A stretch of DNA of 64,000 bases, taken from Melieria omissa (Eukaryota; Arthropoda; Insecta; Diptera; Ulidiidae). Location of the stretch: positions 154,929,920-154,993,919 of the forward strand of contig OZ020267.1 in NCBI GenBank assembly GCA_963971225.1, written 5' to 3'. Positions 52,048-63,646 of the stretch are shown here, in pieces. The notes below the pieces were generated by a model. The model did no database searches. It saw only the letters and a list, made by a program, of their open reading frames with translations, and was not told the origin of the DNA. Within the stretch, counting starts at the first letter, position 1; each line of letters starts with the position of its first letter. The position numbers and the translations under genes are program-made.

Positions 52048-52555
52048 AAATATTAGAAAGACAAGGCAGTTGGCACTCGATTCGGTTTCCATTTATTCCA
52101 TTTATATATGCAACATAGAAATGTTAATACGTATTATATACACTCCTTAAGATCTATTCAATACATACTGCACGCAGTGGTAATTTTTGTTTACGTTTTC
52201 TAGCGCCAAAATGTAATCATTCGTTTTATGCTATAAACCATTATCTCTTCCTTTCGGTAATACAATTCTTACAATCTCGTTTCGTCTATGTACAAGGCAA
52301 TGTTTGTATATCAAAGTATCTATAACTTATGGGGTCCAAGACTACAACTCATCGTTATGGGCTTCGTCAGACACTGTCTATCAGCACAAACACATGTAAC
52401 CCTGACAACCCTGCCTTACCGGCCGGTCGCTGAGTATGTTTTTTGTTTTCTGGCAGGAAAACAAGAACACCATTCAAATTTTCCAATTGGTTTTTCGTTT
52501 TTTATTTAATTTTTTCTTTGTAAATTGTCAAACAGCATCTTATTCACCAATAAAA
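52048..52555. other. Snx6 3' UTR and short spacer
   Basis: AT-rich, with no separate gene seen. The next gene starts on the same strand about 500 bp after the Snx6 stop codon. Confidence 0.6.
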
Positions 52556-53474
52556 ATGAATGACTTTGGCTTCATAGACTATAAGAAACCAATCGGCGAC
52601 AGGGATGATATGCGCACGTCCTCTTACCGCGCGCACGTCTATATGACCGATACTCGATTGGGTAATAAAAGTAATGTGAAATTCAACGAATCAAAACCCT
52701 ACATTGAGGACCCCGTTCTGCAGGAGGCACGTGTTAGCGACTACAAAGCAAACTACCGCTGGCAGGTAAGTGGTGGACAAGCAGACGTCTGAGAGCAATG
52801 CAACTGTGGACCCGTTTTTCCATTAGTTTCCCAATCCGGATGAGCTGCGAAATCCAGCACTCAGCCCCAAGTTCATGAAGGAATATGAAGACCGACGTCT
52901 GCGTTTCATCAAACGTCCGCTGCGACCGGCCTGCAGCGTGTCTCATGATGACTACCTGTGGCGACCTTCAGTAGAGGTGAGGGCACCCTTGCCCACCCAT
53001 ATGCCTTTACCCGTGCAAGCAACACCCATCGTTATTGATCGCGCCAAACCGGGCTACGTCCGCCTGTTGGACCCATCAGCAACGACGTCGCGCCTGGATT
53101 ATGTGCATTACACGCCTCAAAAAGTAATGGGGGGCGTCAGTGCCAATGATAACATCACCTTCTGGAACTGGAAAGAGAAGAGTTATCCCACCAAGCGAGT
53201 TTTTCCTGGGCGCGATGCAACCATGTGCAATAACAAGGCAGCCGCGGAGTGTACAAAGCGCCGCTGTGAGTACACAAACCAGCTGAAGCATGTCCCGCAC
53301 ACGGGTCTCACCACGGAGGTGCGCGAGAACTACCTGGAGCCGTACAAAAAAGCGGTGGACTTCGACACCACACATATTCGCAACCGATTGGTGCACTATC
53401 CGTTGATGCCGCTCAGCAAGGAAACAGAGTACAAGCTGTACGGCTCGGGTGAGCGTACGCAGAAGTACGTCTAG
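52556..53474 (+). CDS. Uncharacterised 285-aa Tyr/Pro/Arg-rich protein
   Basis: Two exons, 52556-52765 and 52827-53474, with consensus sites (CAG|GTAAGT and CATTAG|TTT), give 285 residues. The start is the ATG in AATAAAAATG. There is no signal peptide, membrane segment or enzyme motif. The sequence is hydrophilic and rich in Tyr, Pro, Arg and Asn with short aromatic/charged modules (YIEDPVLQEARVSDYKANYR, TTEVRENYLEPYKK, FWNWKEKSYPTKRVFPGR). This style is common in ciliary and sperm microtubule-associated proteins, so an axonemal or testis role is plausible but unproven. A poly(A) signal lies 91 nt past the stop. That it is a real gene is well supported by splicing and composition; its function is unknown. 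Confidence 0.8.
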
Positions 53475-54255
53475 GGGTCAGAAATGCATTGTTAATTTTC
53501 AAGTCTACTGGGTAGTGTCGCTCGGGATTTGGTACGACTTTGTGATTATGGTCGGAATGTACATAATAAATATGAGATGACGGTTCCAAATGCATTTCTC
53601 CATGAGTCAGAAGTTATACGAGTAACAACCGCACTATAAACACAAATTTATTCGATTAGCGATTGTGATTACAAAATAAAAGTGAAAATCTATTTGATTA
53701 GAGTGCCACAAAATCCGAAAATCGCCCGAAATCAGCGAAAACAACATTACAAATCGCTTATCAAATATTTTCAAGGTGATGTTGATTGCTAGTTCTGATA
53801 AATCTACTCAAATTAGTTTGTATTGGCCCTTGGCCTTATGCTCAACACTTGCTGGAACAGCGCTTACAGATGGCAACGAACCATCGATCTATGTAATTTT
53901 GATTAAATGACGCAATACGCACGTCTAAGCAAATTCGTATGTACACACAATAAGCAGTTGGGGATTGTCCCATCTACTCCCAGTCTGCGAATATGTTCAA
54001 TAGGTATCCATATATATGTATGGATGTGTATATGTATGTGTTTGTAGATAATGTGTCTTGTTTTCTGAAATTCAAGCATGGGCACAGCGTATTCCTGGGA
54101 AAAGCATTGAAACAACGATACAAAATCTGTGGGGTCACATTTGTTGCTGTTCTCAAATGTATCAAATTTAATTTAATGTTTACATTACCTCGAAATTACA
54201 GAAAATGCATCTAACTAAGTAGTTCGCTACCAAAGTGTGTGATAAGTCCGCCCAT
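53475..54255. other. Spacer between convergent genes
   Basis: Contains the 3' UTR with AATAAA at 53565 and a TATG-rich microsatellite near 54010-54040. No other gene is seen. Confidence 0.6.
53565..53570 (+). terminator. Poly(A) signal AATAAA of the 285-aa gene
   Basis: AATAAA 91 nt after the stop codon. Confidence 0.65.
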
Positions 54256-54821
54256 TCAGCATTTCTTCTTGTAGCTTCTGAAACCGTTCGGCAGTAGATT
54301 GAATATTGTGGTGTGCAGCACTAAATCAGTATCTGGCTTTTCTCCATTATTCACAGACTTTGTAATGTAAATGGGTATATCTTCGTCGGCAAACTCCATT
54401 ATGAATTGCCGACACACCCCGCAAGGCGTCGTGAAAGCGTCCTCCTGAAAAGCCACTACAGCGCCAGCCACGAACTCCGCGTAGCCCTCACTTACGGCTT
54501 TGGAAATAGCAGTGCGCTCGGCACAGGAAGTGGGAGTGAAGCTGGCACTTTCCACGTTGCAGCCCGTAAAAATGCGTCCACATTTGGTGCGAAAGGCGGC
54601 ACCCACTTTAAAGTTGCTGTATGGCGCGTAGGCCAGCTGTCGCGCCGCGTTCGCCGCTTTTATGAGTTCCCTCGTGGCGGGATCTAATAGGGCAAGGACA
54701 AGAACTTCTTGAGCATTTGCGAAGCAACTGCGCCGTTATCATATTTACCCAAGTCCTTATATATTTCAATTCGCTCAGTGTACTCAGCTCTTTTTAAGCC
54801 GATCTCTGTGCTGATGTCCAT
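54256..54821 (-). CDS. Cytidine deaminase (tandem copy 1)
   Basis: Zinc enzyme of pyrimidine salvage converting cytidine or deoxycytidine to the uridine form; acts as a cytosolic tetramer. Exons 54821-54749 and 54683-54256 give 166 residues. The zinc and proton-transfer motif is CAE at residues 78-80, with PCGVC (Cys112 and Cys115); AYAPYSNFKVGAA and FTGCNVE form the substrate site. The start MDISTEIGLKRAEYTERIEI differs completely from copy 2, while the intron sits at the same codon and phase (after ..DL). The C-terminal part is longer and diverged (KSVNNGEKPDTDLVLH, ending KKKC). Catalytic residues are intact, so it is probably active. It lies on the same strand as copy 2, 0.9 kb away. Confidence 0.93.
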
Positions 54822-55749
54822 TTCTAGGGAAATTTTCTTTCTACTCTGTGAAACTTACGTTTAGTTTGGTTTATTTACTACGGCAACCGAATGTGCTGCG
54901 GCGCTCCTCAATTATCTACTGAATGCAGCTCAAGCCTTCGGAAACTGACTATAAGTATTTGCTAAGATCACGTTTAGCCTATTAGCTGTTATCGCCGCGC
55001 TCAACAGTTTTTTGTGATAAGAAAAACCACAGTGGCATATGAGAAAAATTACTTGGTGTATGGGGTATTCAAACTTTGAATACGCGGACTGCGCCTTCTC
55101 TCTTTGAAGTCCTATTTTCAAAGCTTGGAGCTTTATGGAATATGTTTATGTTTATTTAGTATTGATTAGCCAATGAATACAATTAAAGTCAAACTAGTAT
55201 TCCAGAGTTAAAATCCAAATCCCCTCCCCCTACCTGTCGGTCCTGTAAGCTCGTCAATAATTTTCAGTGATTCCTAATAATGTGTCAATGGATAGGAACG
55301 TTCTCAATACGGTAGCCAACATAGACAATGCCGCCGCTAAAAAGCAACTTACTGCCGCAGTAACATCTCACTGGCATAACTACGTATTCAAATTGTTTTA
55401 TGTATACTTATCTCCATCTCTCCCATCAGTACACCGGCGCGTATTTTCTTGGTAATACGAATACAAGCAATCATCATATATAACCTTATAAATTCGAAAA
55501 CAAATTTTCTGATTAGCTTAAAGTTTTGCTCGCAAACATGAGTTCAGCACATTAAGCGGAACCAGTTTAAGCTGTGCATAATGTTTTTGTTTGCAAATAG
55601 TGAAAATACTTTTCTACTGCAGCAAAACATTTTGAAGAGAAAACATTTGCCTTATTTAATGGTCAATTTTAACATATTCGTATAATAAATTAAATTGGTA
55701 AAGTACAGAAGCATCATTTTAGGTCGTTCATTACAGTGCCTCCTCCGAC
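54822..55749. other. Spacer between the two cytidine deaminases
   Basis: AT-rich promoter and 3'-flank sequence. The frame at 55267-55455 has no support. Confidence 0.6.
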
Positions 55750-56306
55750 TTACGATCGAGTAAAGGAAAAACTTTTGGGCAGTAGCTCGCGAATTGTGGT
55801 GCACAGCACGCGCAGTGGTGGATTAATAGGTTTCGCGGCGTAAATTGGAAAATCGTTGGCGGCGAACTCAGATAGAAACTGGCGGCACACGCCGCATGGT
55901 GTGGTAAAGGCGCCGTCCTGCAGTGCCACCACTGCACAAGCCACAAACTCACGCATTCCATCGCTTATGGCTTTAGCCGCCGCAGTACGCTCTGCGCAGA
56001 TACTAGCCGCGTATGCACCGTTCTCGATATTGCAGCCGCTATAGATGGCTCCGTCGCTAGTACGCACCGCTGCACCCACTGCGAAATTGCTGTACGGACA
56101 GTACGCGTGCTTGCGCGCTTCGATGGCCGCGTTAATTAGCTCCTGCGCGTCAACATCTATGATTTGCAAAAAGACCGAGAATGATAACCTACGATAGCTG
56201 TCCTTAAGTTTGAAAGGCACTTCCGGTTCAACCGGCGCATACCCAAATCCGAGAAGTCGCGCACAGATGCGTCGTCTTGAGTGCCGTTTATAAATATCTG
56301 CGCCAT
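55750..56306 (-). CDS. Cytidine deaminase (tandem copy 2)
   Basis: Exons 56306-56243 and 56156-55750 give 156 residues. The motifs are canonical: CPYSNFAVGAA, SGCNIENGAY, CAERTA with CAE at residues 75-77, and TTPCGVCRQF with Cys109 and Cys112. The C-terminus PLRVLCTTIRELLPKSFSF is close to other insect enzymes, making this the more conserved copy. As I recall, Drosophila also has several clustered cytidine deaminase genes, so the tandem arrangement may be old. The 86-bp intron interrupts the same codon as in copy 1. Same role as copy 1; both copies are probably active. Confidence 0.94.
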
Positions 56307-57608
56307 TTTTATGCTAAACTGTCGATACAACTAATCACGAGTAGTATAGTTTGAACTCGCAAAACCAACTGCCACTGAGCAACTTCCGCTTCGTTTTGAT
56401 TGGTTTTGATGCTCCTTTTGCACACTGCCAGTTGCCAGTGAACAGCTTTAGGATTACACGAACAAATTACTGCGCAAGGTGCAGTGGGAGTTGCCAGACA
56501 GACGTCGGCATATGTCATAACTCAAATCAAAGTAAATCCTTTACTTTTGCCAAGGCGAATTCATACAGGTGATAGCAACAGTTTTAAATGACAATTACGA
56601 AATCCCGGAATTTTTCGGAATTTCGTTGCATGTAACTTTTTCAGTAGAAAATTATAGACGCTAGTCAAATTTTCTATGAGAACACATACTTTTTCTGCTA
56701 ATCTGTATTATATATTAAATAACACAGTATTTTAGTAAACAAGGTTTTATTCTAAGAAAAGTTTTATAAAATTCGTATAAAAATATGGCAAACCAAAACA
56801 AAACCATTAAATTTATTCATCTCTTGTCAGCAAATCATTTACAATTAGCTAACACTAAGTTTGTAGAGATCAGAGGCATTGTTTAGGGAACAAGTTTTTG
56901 ATTTTGATATTTTGAAACAAATTATTTTTTGATGGTTAATCAGAAAATACATAGCAAAACAATTAAGGGCTGGAGTAGGGATAAATGACGCCGATTCAAG
57001 TTCAAGAAAGTGCTAGGAAATTGCTAAAATTGTTAAAAGTAGGACCGGCACGCATTCGTTTATTTATTCAAATAAAGAGAACCAATTTGCCGAATTTCCT
57101 AACACTTCAATCCGGGGATCCCGAGGCATCAGCCCGTGGATTTCAGGTCTGTTAAAAATACAGCCGGGATCCCGAGACTCGAGTTTGAATGCCTTAGTGA
57201 TAACATTAAAATTAGATTAGTTAGTTTGTCATACTTTTTCCCGGCAACACCGTAGATATCAGAAACAGCTGATTGAGAATATAGCCCAGGGTTGTCAGCC
57301 TATGCTGAAGTTTCCCCTTACTCCAATCATCTCGTACATTTGCATACTACTGTCAAATAATGTTGTTAAATTTTGACCTTCTTGAAATCAGTTCTGTTGC
57401 TTTCCGACTGTGGGGTAAGTTTTAAAATTTTCGAATATCCAAATTCGATCTTTACAATAAAATGACATTGGCAGTCTTGAGCATATATTTATTTCTAGCA
57501 ACTTTGCTTCTTGTCTTTTACTTTGTTACTTTTTGTTAGTAACAATTCCTTCTGAAGTGGGACAATAATGATGATTGTAGCCTGGATGAAGAAGTGAGTA
57601 ATTTTGAA
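56307..57608. other. Intergenic between cytidine deaminases and Atac2
   Basis: No gene is seen. Around 57110-57185 there are short inverted 'GGGATCCCGAG' words that may belong to a decayed repeat. A donor-like GTAAGT at 57415 and a pyrimidine-rich acceptor ending at 57539 could define a 5'-UTR intron of Atac2. Confidence 0.45.
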
Positions 57609-60600
57609 ATGCATTGCTCCTATTGTGGCCAACCAGTTGTCGACGTCGAGGTTGACGACGTACTGCAGTGCGGGCACTGCCATTCGTACGTGCATGTCGG
57701 CTGTCTGCATTCCTATCGACCCGGTGACTTGCTTGGCGATGTTTTCTTCGACTTTACCTGTGCCGATTGCACGCAGCTGGAGTTTGTTGAAGGTCCGTCC
57801 ACTTCGTCCTCTGCTTCCGCTGTTGCCAAAATGGGGACAACGCGTTGCGAAAAGCTGATCCGGCAGCGGCTACCCTGGTTCATGGTCATTACGCTGACGC
57901 TCTACAATTTGACCATGAAATCCAAGGGGCTCGGCCATCATGGGTACTTTCACTGGCGCTCGCATATTGTTAGTTTCATAAATAAAAACTGGGATTACCT
58001 GTTCGAACCCACAACGTAAGTGATCACCATCGACAGCTACGTTGCTGACATTTGTAGATATAATTGCCTTGTGCTCCTTGCAGACGACGTCGTAAAAATT
58101 GGATTGGATCCATTTCCGGCAATTTGTCACACAACAGCCCTGAATTTTTTCTTTCGAGCCAGGAAACCTTGCAAAAGTCCGGTTGGTGGAAGCTGACCCA
58201 CTCAAATCGATCACCAAGATTCATATATAAAAAATGTAAACTCTTAACAGTAGCAGCAGTTCCAATCCTAGCAATGTACCCATTTACTTATATGCAGATG
58301 AGGAATTTTGCCAATGGCGGAGTCAGCAACGAGTTGATAAGCGCCTGCTAATGGACAAAGGTAGCACCCCAAATGCAACTTCAGGCAATGTGCCCGAAGC
58401 GAAGAGAGCCCGCCACACTGATTCTGAAGACGACATCACCCCAGCCGAATCGTGTAGTCGGACAATGTGAGCGATACATTTTGAGAGTTATTTCACTTTG
58501 AAAATCGACGTTAATATTTCGCGTCCCTATATATTGCAGTCCCTATATGGGTCGCAAACCGAAGGTTGCCAAACAGCTGAATATCATAGACGATGACATT
58601 GGCAAATCGCTGCAGCAGGAGCAGCCACTGAGCACAGTGCAGTCAAGTTTGATGGACTTTTTAGCAGAAAATTTGGCCACCGACGACTTAAATATATTCA
58701 ATCATCTGCCGGGCATCACGACAGAAGATAAACACGACTTTATGCCTTTGTTGGAGACCAACAACGGTAATGCTATTTTGTTCGACGTGCCAGTGGTGCA
58801 GGATTCTTTCACCTTAAACGAGTTCGAAACAATGCCGTCAGGACATATGGATGGTAAATTAAAGGCTTTCTACCGTGCGGAACAGCCTCAGCTGCAACGA
58901 CACGAACTGTCGTTAGCATATGGCGGCGAAGATAACTTGTAAGATTTTTGTTTCGTTAGAAAATTTTCCGACAAGTATTGATAAGCTTACTCGCTCGTGT
59001 GCAGCATAACGCATAATATCTTCAAGTTATACATAAAAAAGTTCACGTAGTGGAATTTACGCACGTTTTATGCTTTATATAATTGCAGCCTGCAAGAGGA
59101 TTCCCTGCAAACAGCCTCGGAACACAGCAACGATGCTGACGAAGATGACGACTACCAGCCACGCATACTACAGGTGACAAACTTTCAGGCGCTGGAATCA
59201 GCCGACGTACATTCGCACGCACCTCCCCCTCTCCCGAGTGCGGTCAGGGTAATAAAAGAAGAAGTCAAATCTGAAACTGAACAATCAGAAAATGAAGAGA
59301 ACCGTCTACAAATGGAAAACTACGATGGCGACTTAAACGACACCGACGCTTACGTCACATCGTCTTTGGCGCCGTGCAAACCCAGCTTATTCTCCAAACA
59401 ACCGCGTCGTAACTGGCCATGGTTGTTGCAGCCAGTGTCAGAAACTGAACCGGAAACAAAAACCGGCCTGCAGACAATGACCTCAACTGACAAGTAAGGA
59501 AGTAGCAACGTAAGAACATTTAGCCTATTAACATCAACCGACTCTTTTCAGCGCTAAAGCTAACAGTCTGACTATGATGAGTGAATATGAAGAAAAGAAA
59601 ATGCTGGAGAAGCTGCGTAAAATTTGTACCTTAGAGGAAAAATGCAAACTACAAATTCCCGATTTCATACGCCGTTTCTATAGAAAGTTGTGTGTGCGCG
59701 AGTGGAAGCGAGAACATGGCAAACAAATCTTCAACCTGGACAATCGACTGAACGGCAGTATCAGTCAGGAACTGGAAAGACATTCTCAGTCGCACATCAT
59801 TGATCGCTACCAAGTGAGTTGCAAGCAGTTTGCTATTGACATATCTAGTAAAGCTTTGCAATTTCAGCTGATTTCATTGTCTGCACAAGATGCTCGCAAG
59901 TCCTTCTATACGCGTATAGCTGGCTCCATGCAATACGAGCTCTTTGAATCCCCTTACACGCAGCGCATTCTGCACCCATTCATATACAGAAATAAGAAAT
60001 GCTTTCCACCATGGCTTAAGGTAAATACTGCTGTAGACTATTTAGGTAACCATATTCGAATGCGAAAAACCTGAGTGCTCACTTCAAAAAGTTTAGATGG
60101 CGACCATGGCAAACTGATTATTTTGCAGCTTCTTGACGTATGCTTTTCCGTTTTCAGCTTATGTGTGAAGTCGAATACACTGTCACAGGCAAAGTGCCCA
60201 GCCGAGCGCCCATTGACTTTTGTTATGTGCAGCCGAATCACATTGCCGCCGTGAATGCGCTGCTGCAGACCGCCTTTTGGCCGGGCATTGATAGTGAGTT
60301 TTATTAAGTTTCGGAACTCCTGCCTCTATTTCACCGCTGTATTTGTAGTGTCCGAGTGCCTGAGCTACCCAGACTATAGTGTGGTTGCGTTGTACAAGAA
60401 ACTGGTGATAGGCTGCGGCTTTCTTGTGCCTGATGTAGGCTTCAACGAGGCATATATTTCATTTATGGCCGTTAGGCCAGGCTGGCAAAGGTGCGGCATT
60501 GGCACATTCATGCTGTACCATCTGATCCAGGTGCGCCAGGCGGAAATTCACTATTTTAAGAAACAACGAAATGTGTTTAATTTTTGTGTCTTGACAGACT

Positions 60601-60771
60601 TGCATGAGTAAGGATATAACGCTACACGTGTCTGCCACCAATCCCGCCGTTGTGTTGTATCAAAAGTTCGGCTTTAAAATCGAGGAAGTAATACTGGACT
60701 TTTATGAAAAGTATCTGCCGATTTATTCGAAACACAGTCGCAACGCATTTTTTCTGCGACTAATGCGTTGA
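57609..60771 (+). CDS. Atac2: ATAC complex histone acetyltransferase Atac2 (KAT14/CSRP2BP)
   Basis: GNAT-family subunit of the ATAC coactivator complex, nuclear, linked to histone H4 acetylation. Ten exons: 57609-58015, 58084-58235, 58298-58466, 58540-58938, 59089-59493, 59552-59813, 59868-60020, 60158-60293, 60349-60530 and 60598-60771. They join in frame to 812 residues (human about 780). The N-terminal PHD-like zinc finger has C3, C6, C21, C24, H29, C32, C51 and C54. Next is the KAT14-specific block with GHHGYFHWRSHIVSFINKNW and SGWWKLTHS, then an acidic, poorly conserved middle, then ILDRYQ-type and SPYTQRILHPFI blocks, and the GNAT fold with acetyl-CoA motif QRCGIG at about 741-746 and YQKFGF near the end. 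The start is the first ATG in the zinc-finger frame. A 54-bp in-frame intron lies at 59814-59867. Confidence 0.93.
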
Positions 60772-60901
60772 TGCAGCTAATACGAGCCATGCAGTAAAAG
60801 TAACGAAATCAAACGTAAACATAGATTTGTATTTATGATTTTAGATAAGAATTGTATTTAAAGAACTGAAGATAAACAGTACAAAGCTTTAAACTGCAAA
60901 A

Positions 60902-63646
60902 TTAAGCGAATATCTTCTCTTCGCGCCGCTTTTTTGTAACTACGGTGCCGGGTTTGTGCTGGGCATCCGGATGATTCATCAGCTCTGGCGGACACGTTGA
61001 AACCGGACTAGCCATTACCACTTGCTTTAGATCGTAGAATAACGCACTCTCGTCCTTTGTGACAAACGAAATGGCAACACCATTCTTGCCAGCGCGTCCT
61101 GTACGACCGATACGATGCGTGTAGTCTTCGATTGTTTTGGCCATGTCGTAATTTATGACCAGTGAAACGTCCTTAATGTCGATACCGCGGCCAGCTACAT
61201 CTGTCGCAACTAGTATGTCCTTGGCCCCCGACTTGAGAGCCGCCAACGCGTACTCACGCTGTTCCTGACCCTTACCACCATGCAACGTGCACGAATTGTA
61301 ACCCAGTTTCTCAAGACCCTTTGCCAACACATCTGCACCCTTCTTCTGGTTGACGAAAATGATGACGGGAGGTTCGATGCCGCGCGACAGAATCTCCATG
61401 AGCTTTTTGCGTTTATCGTTCTCACCCATCATGTAGACAATCTGTTCGGTGCGTTCAGTAGGCTTACCGATGGAACCGATATATACGGTGGCCGGTCGAC
61501 GAAGGTAAGAACGTGCTAGGCGCTCCACTGCCGGCGGCATGGTCGCAGTGAACATCACCGTTTGTCTGCAGGTTAAAATATAATATTTATGCATTATTAC
61601 AAAGTTGAAGTTTAAGTTAAACACAAAAATTGCCTATTGCAACATTCAAAGCGCAGTACTACAATATTTTGCTTACGTACAAATGTTAATAGACGATTGG
61701 TCTGAATTTAGTACGAAAATATTTTCACTCGATGCTTTTTACAACAATCAGAATCGACAATGTGACTACACTTACCTGTACTTTTTCTTCGAGTAAAAAT
61801 TTTCCATTAACTTATTCGCATCTTCCGCCTCATCGGTATCGGGCTTCAGATTCGTCACCGGCATATATTCTAAAATTTTTTGCACGTCCGGCTCGAAACC
61901 CATGTCAATCATACGATCTGCTTCGTCCAAGACAATGTATGTGCACTGACTCAGCACCAGATATCGGTTCTCGAGCACATCGATCAGACGACCGGGTGTT
62001 GCGATGACTATCTCGCAGCCCAGCCGCAAACGGAAGCCCTGCTCCTCGCGCGACAGGCCACCAACCACAACCACGGTGCGTATACCCAGCGGCTGTCCAA
62101 ATTTGATGGTTTCTTCCTCAATTTGTTGCGCCAACTCACGCGTAGGCGCCATAATAATTGCATAGGGACCCTGGTCTACGTCCTCTAGCCGCTCAATTTT
62201 CGGGAGCGACTGTATCCATGCAAGCAGCGGAATGAGGAAGGCCAACGTCTTGCCCGAGCCGGTTTCAGCAACACCGATAATGTCACGATTTTGTAGTCCG
62301 ATCGGTATAGCCTGGCGCTGAATTGGCGTTGGTTCCTTGTAACCGACGCGGTCGATAATTTCGATGATCTCTTTCTGAAAACCGGACTCGGCCCAGCTGC
62401 GTATGGGATTGGGAATCTTTCCACCCTTAATGGTAATGTTGTAGTCCTCGCGGAAGATACGCCAATCACGCTCAGTCATTTCGTCCTGTGCTTTCTCCGA
62501 CCAGTGACGATCATCCCATTTCTGTTTGTCTTCCTTACGCTTCACTTTTTTGAGACGCACCTTCTCCTGCTCTTTCTCGGCCTCGGTGCGTCTTTTCTCC
62601 AGTAGGTCACCGTAGAATTTGCTTTGTGTACGCTTCTGCTCCTTGATGTCGATACCTGCACAAAGCACACGAATCAGTGAACATACCACAATATGTGAAA
62701 CAATAATAATACCTGCAACATTACCACGTCCGAAGAATTGAACGTGATGACGCTCTTTGTACAGGTTGTTGTAATCAATGGAAGTGTCCTCGCCAGCATC
62801 CCAATCGAATACGAACTTGCGGTCATTCAAGCGTCGCACACGCCTTTTCTTTTTTACTATACCCAGGTAACGCTCCCGAATGGCTTCCAATTCCTTCTCT
62901 TTGTCCTTCTGTGTCAAATCCTCCGCCCGCTTGCTGTCTCTATCCCTGTCTTTATCTTTATCTCTATCCCTATCACGCTCTCTGTCCCTCTCCCTTTCCC
63001 TATCGCGTTCACGATCCCGATCCCGACGATCATATTCACGCTCACGTTCCCTTCGCTCTATTTTATCGCTCTTCACCTGTGTCGCTGGTACGGTGAATGT
63101 GTTACTGGTGCCTCCAACGCTTGCTATATCCGCAGCTGTGGTTGCGCTTTGGGAACTTCGCATTGCTGCCACCTGTTCCTGACGCCGCTTCAACGCCTCC
63201 GCAGCCCGCTGCTCCTTAGTGAGAAACACTGGCTTGCTGCGTGCCTCCTCTTCGCGCTTCTTCTTTTCCAGCAACTCTTCCAACGAAAGTGGCTCCTTCT
63301 TGGCTTTCATTTTTTCCTTTTCCTCCAGCTCCTTCTTCAACTCATCGGACTCCTCTTCTTTTTTCCCTTTCTGCTCTGGCTTCACCGGTGGCCTTTTTTC
63401 ATCATCGTTTTGCTTCTCCTCTACACGGCGCTTATCGGCCGTTTTTTCCCTCTTCTCCCAATCCACAGATCTCGAACGCTCGCGCCGGTTGACATCTATT
63501 TTGCTGCTCCGTTCAGCAGCTCTGCCACGCGATCGCGAACGGGAGCGTCGCAACCTGCGCTCCTTTTCTCTATCACGCCGTTCGCGTTCACGGGAGTGTG
63601 AACGACGCTTTTTATCATTTACCATAGTCGTGCAAGTGCCTTCCAA
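60902..63646 (-). CDS. Ddx23: DEAD-box RNA helicase Prp28/DDX23 (U5 snRNP)
   Basis: Spliceosomal helicase that exchanges U1 for U6 at the 5' splice site. Exons on the minus strand: 63646-62713, 62655-61776 and 61565-60902, giving 825 residues from the first ATG, or 818 from the ATG at 63625 (MVNDKK), which may be the true start. The N-terminal third is Arg/Asp/Glu/Ser-rich like human DDX23, with [11 protein letters not shown] and [20 protein letters not shown]. The helicase core has the Q motif ([12 protein letters not shown]), AETGSGKT (about 440), PTRELA, TPGR, DEAD (about 555), TAT, and in the second domain [10 protein letters not shown] and [10 protein letters not shown]. It ends [20 protein letters not shown]. 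The 57-bp intron at 62712-62656 is in frame. Its stop codon is only 130 bp from that of the convergent Atac2 gene. Confidence 0.96.

Noticed and set aside
57360..57414. Possible upstream coding exon of Atac2 beginning MLLNFDLLEI
   Set aside because: Joining it to either available acceptor (57539 or 57580) brings an immediate stop, so any such exon would be untranslated leader.
62738..63601. 287-codon plus-strand hydrophobic frame
   Set aside because: Complement of the Arg/Glu/Asp/Lys-rich N-terminal region of Ddx23.
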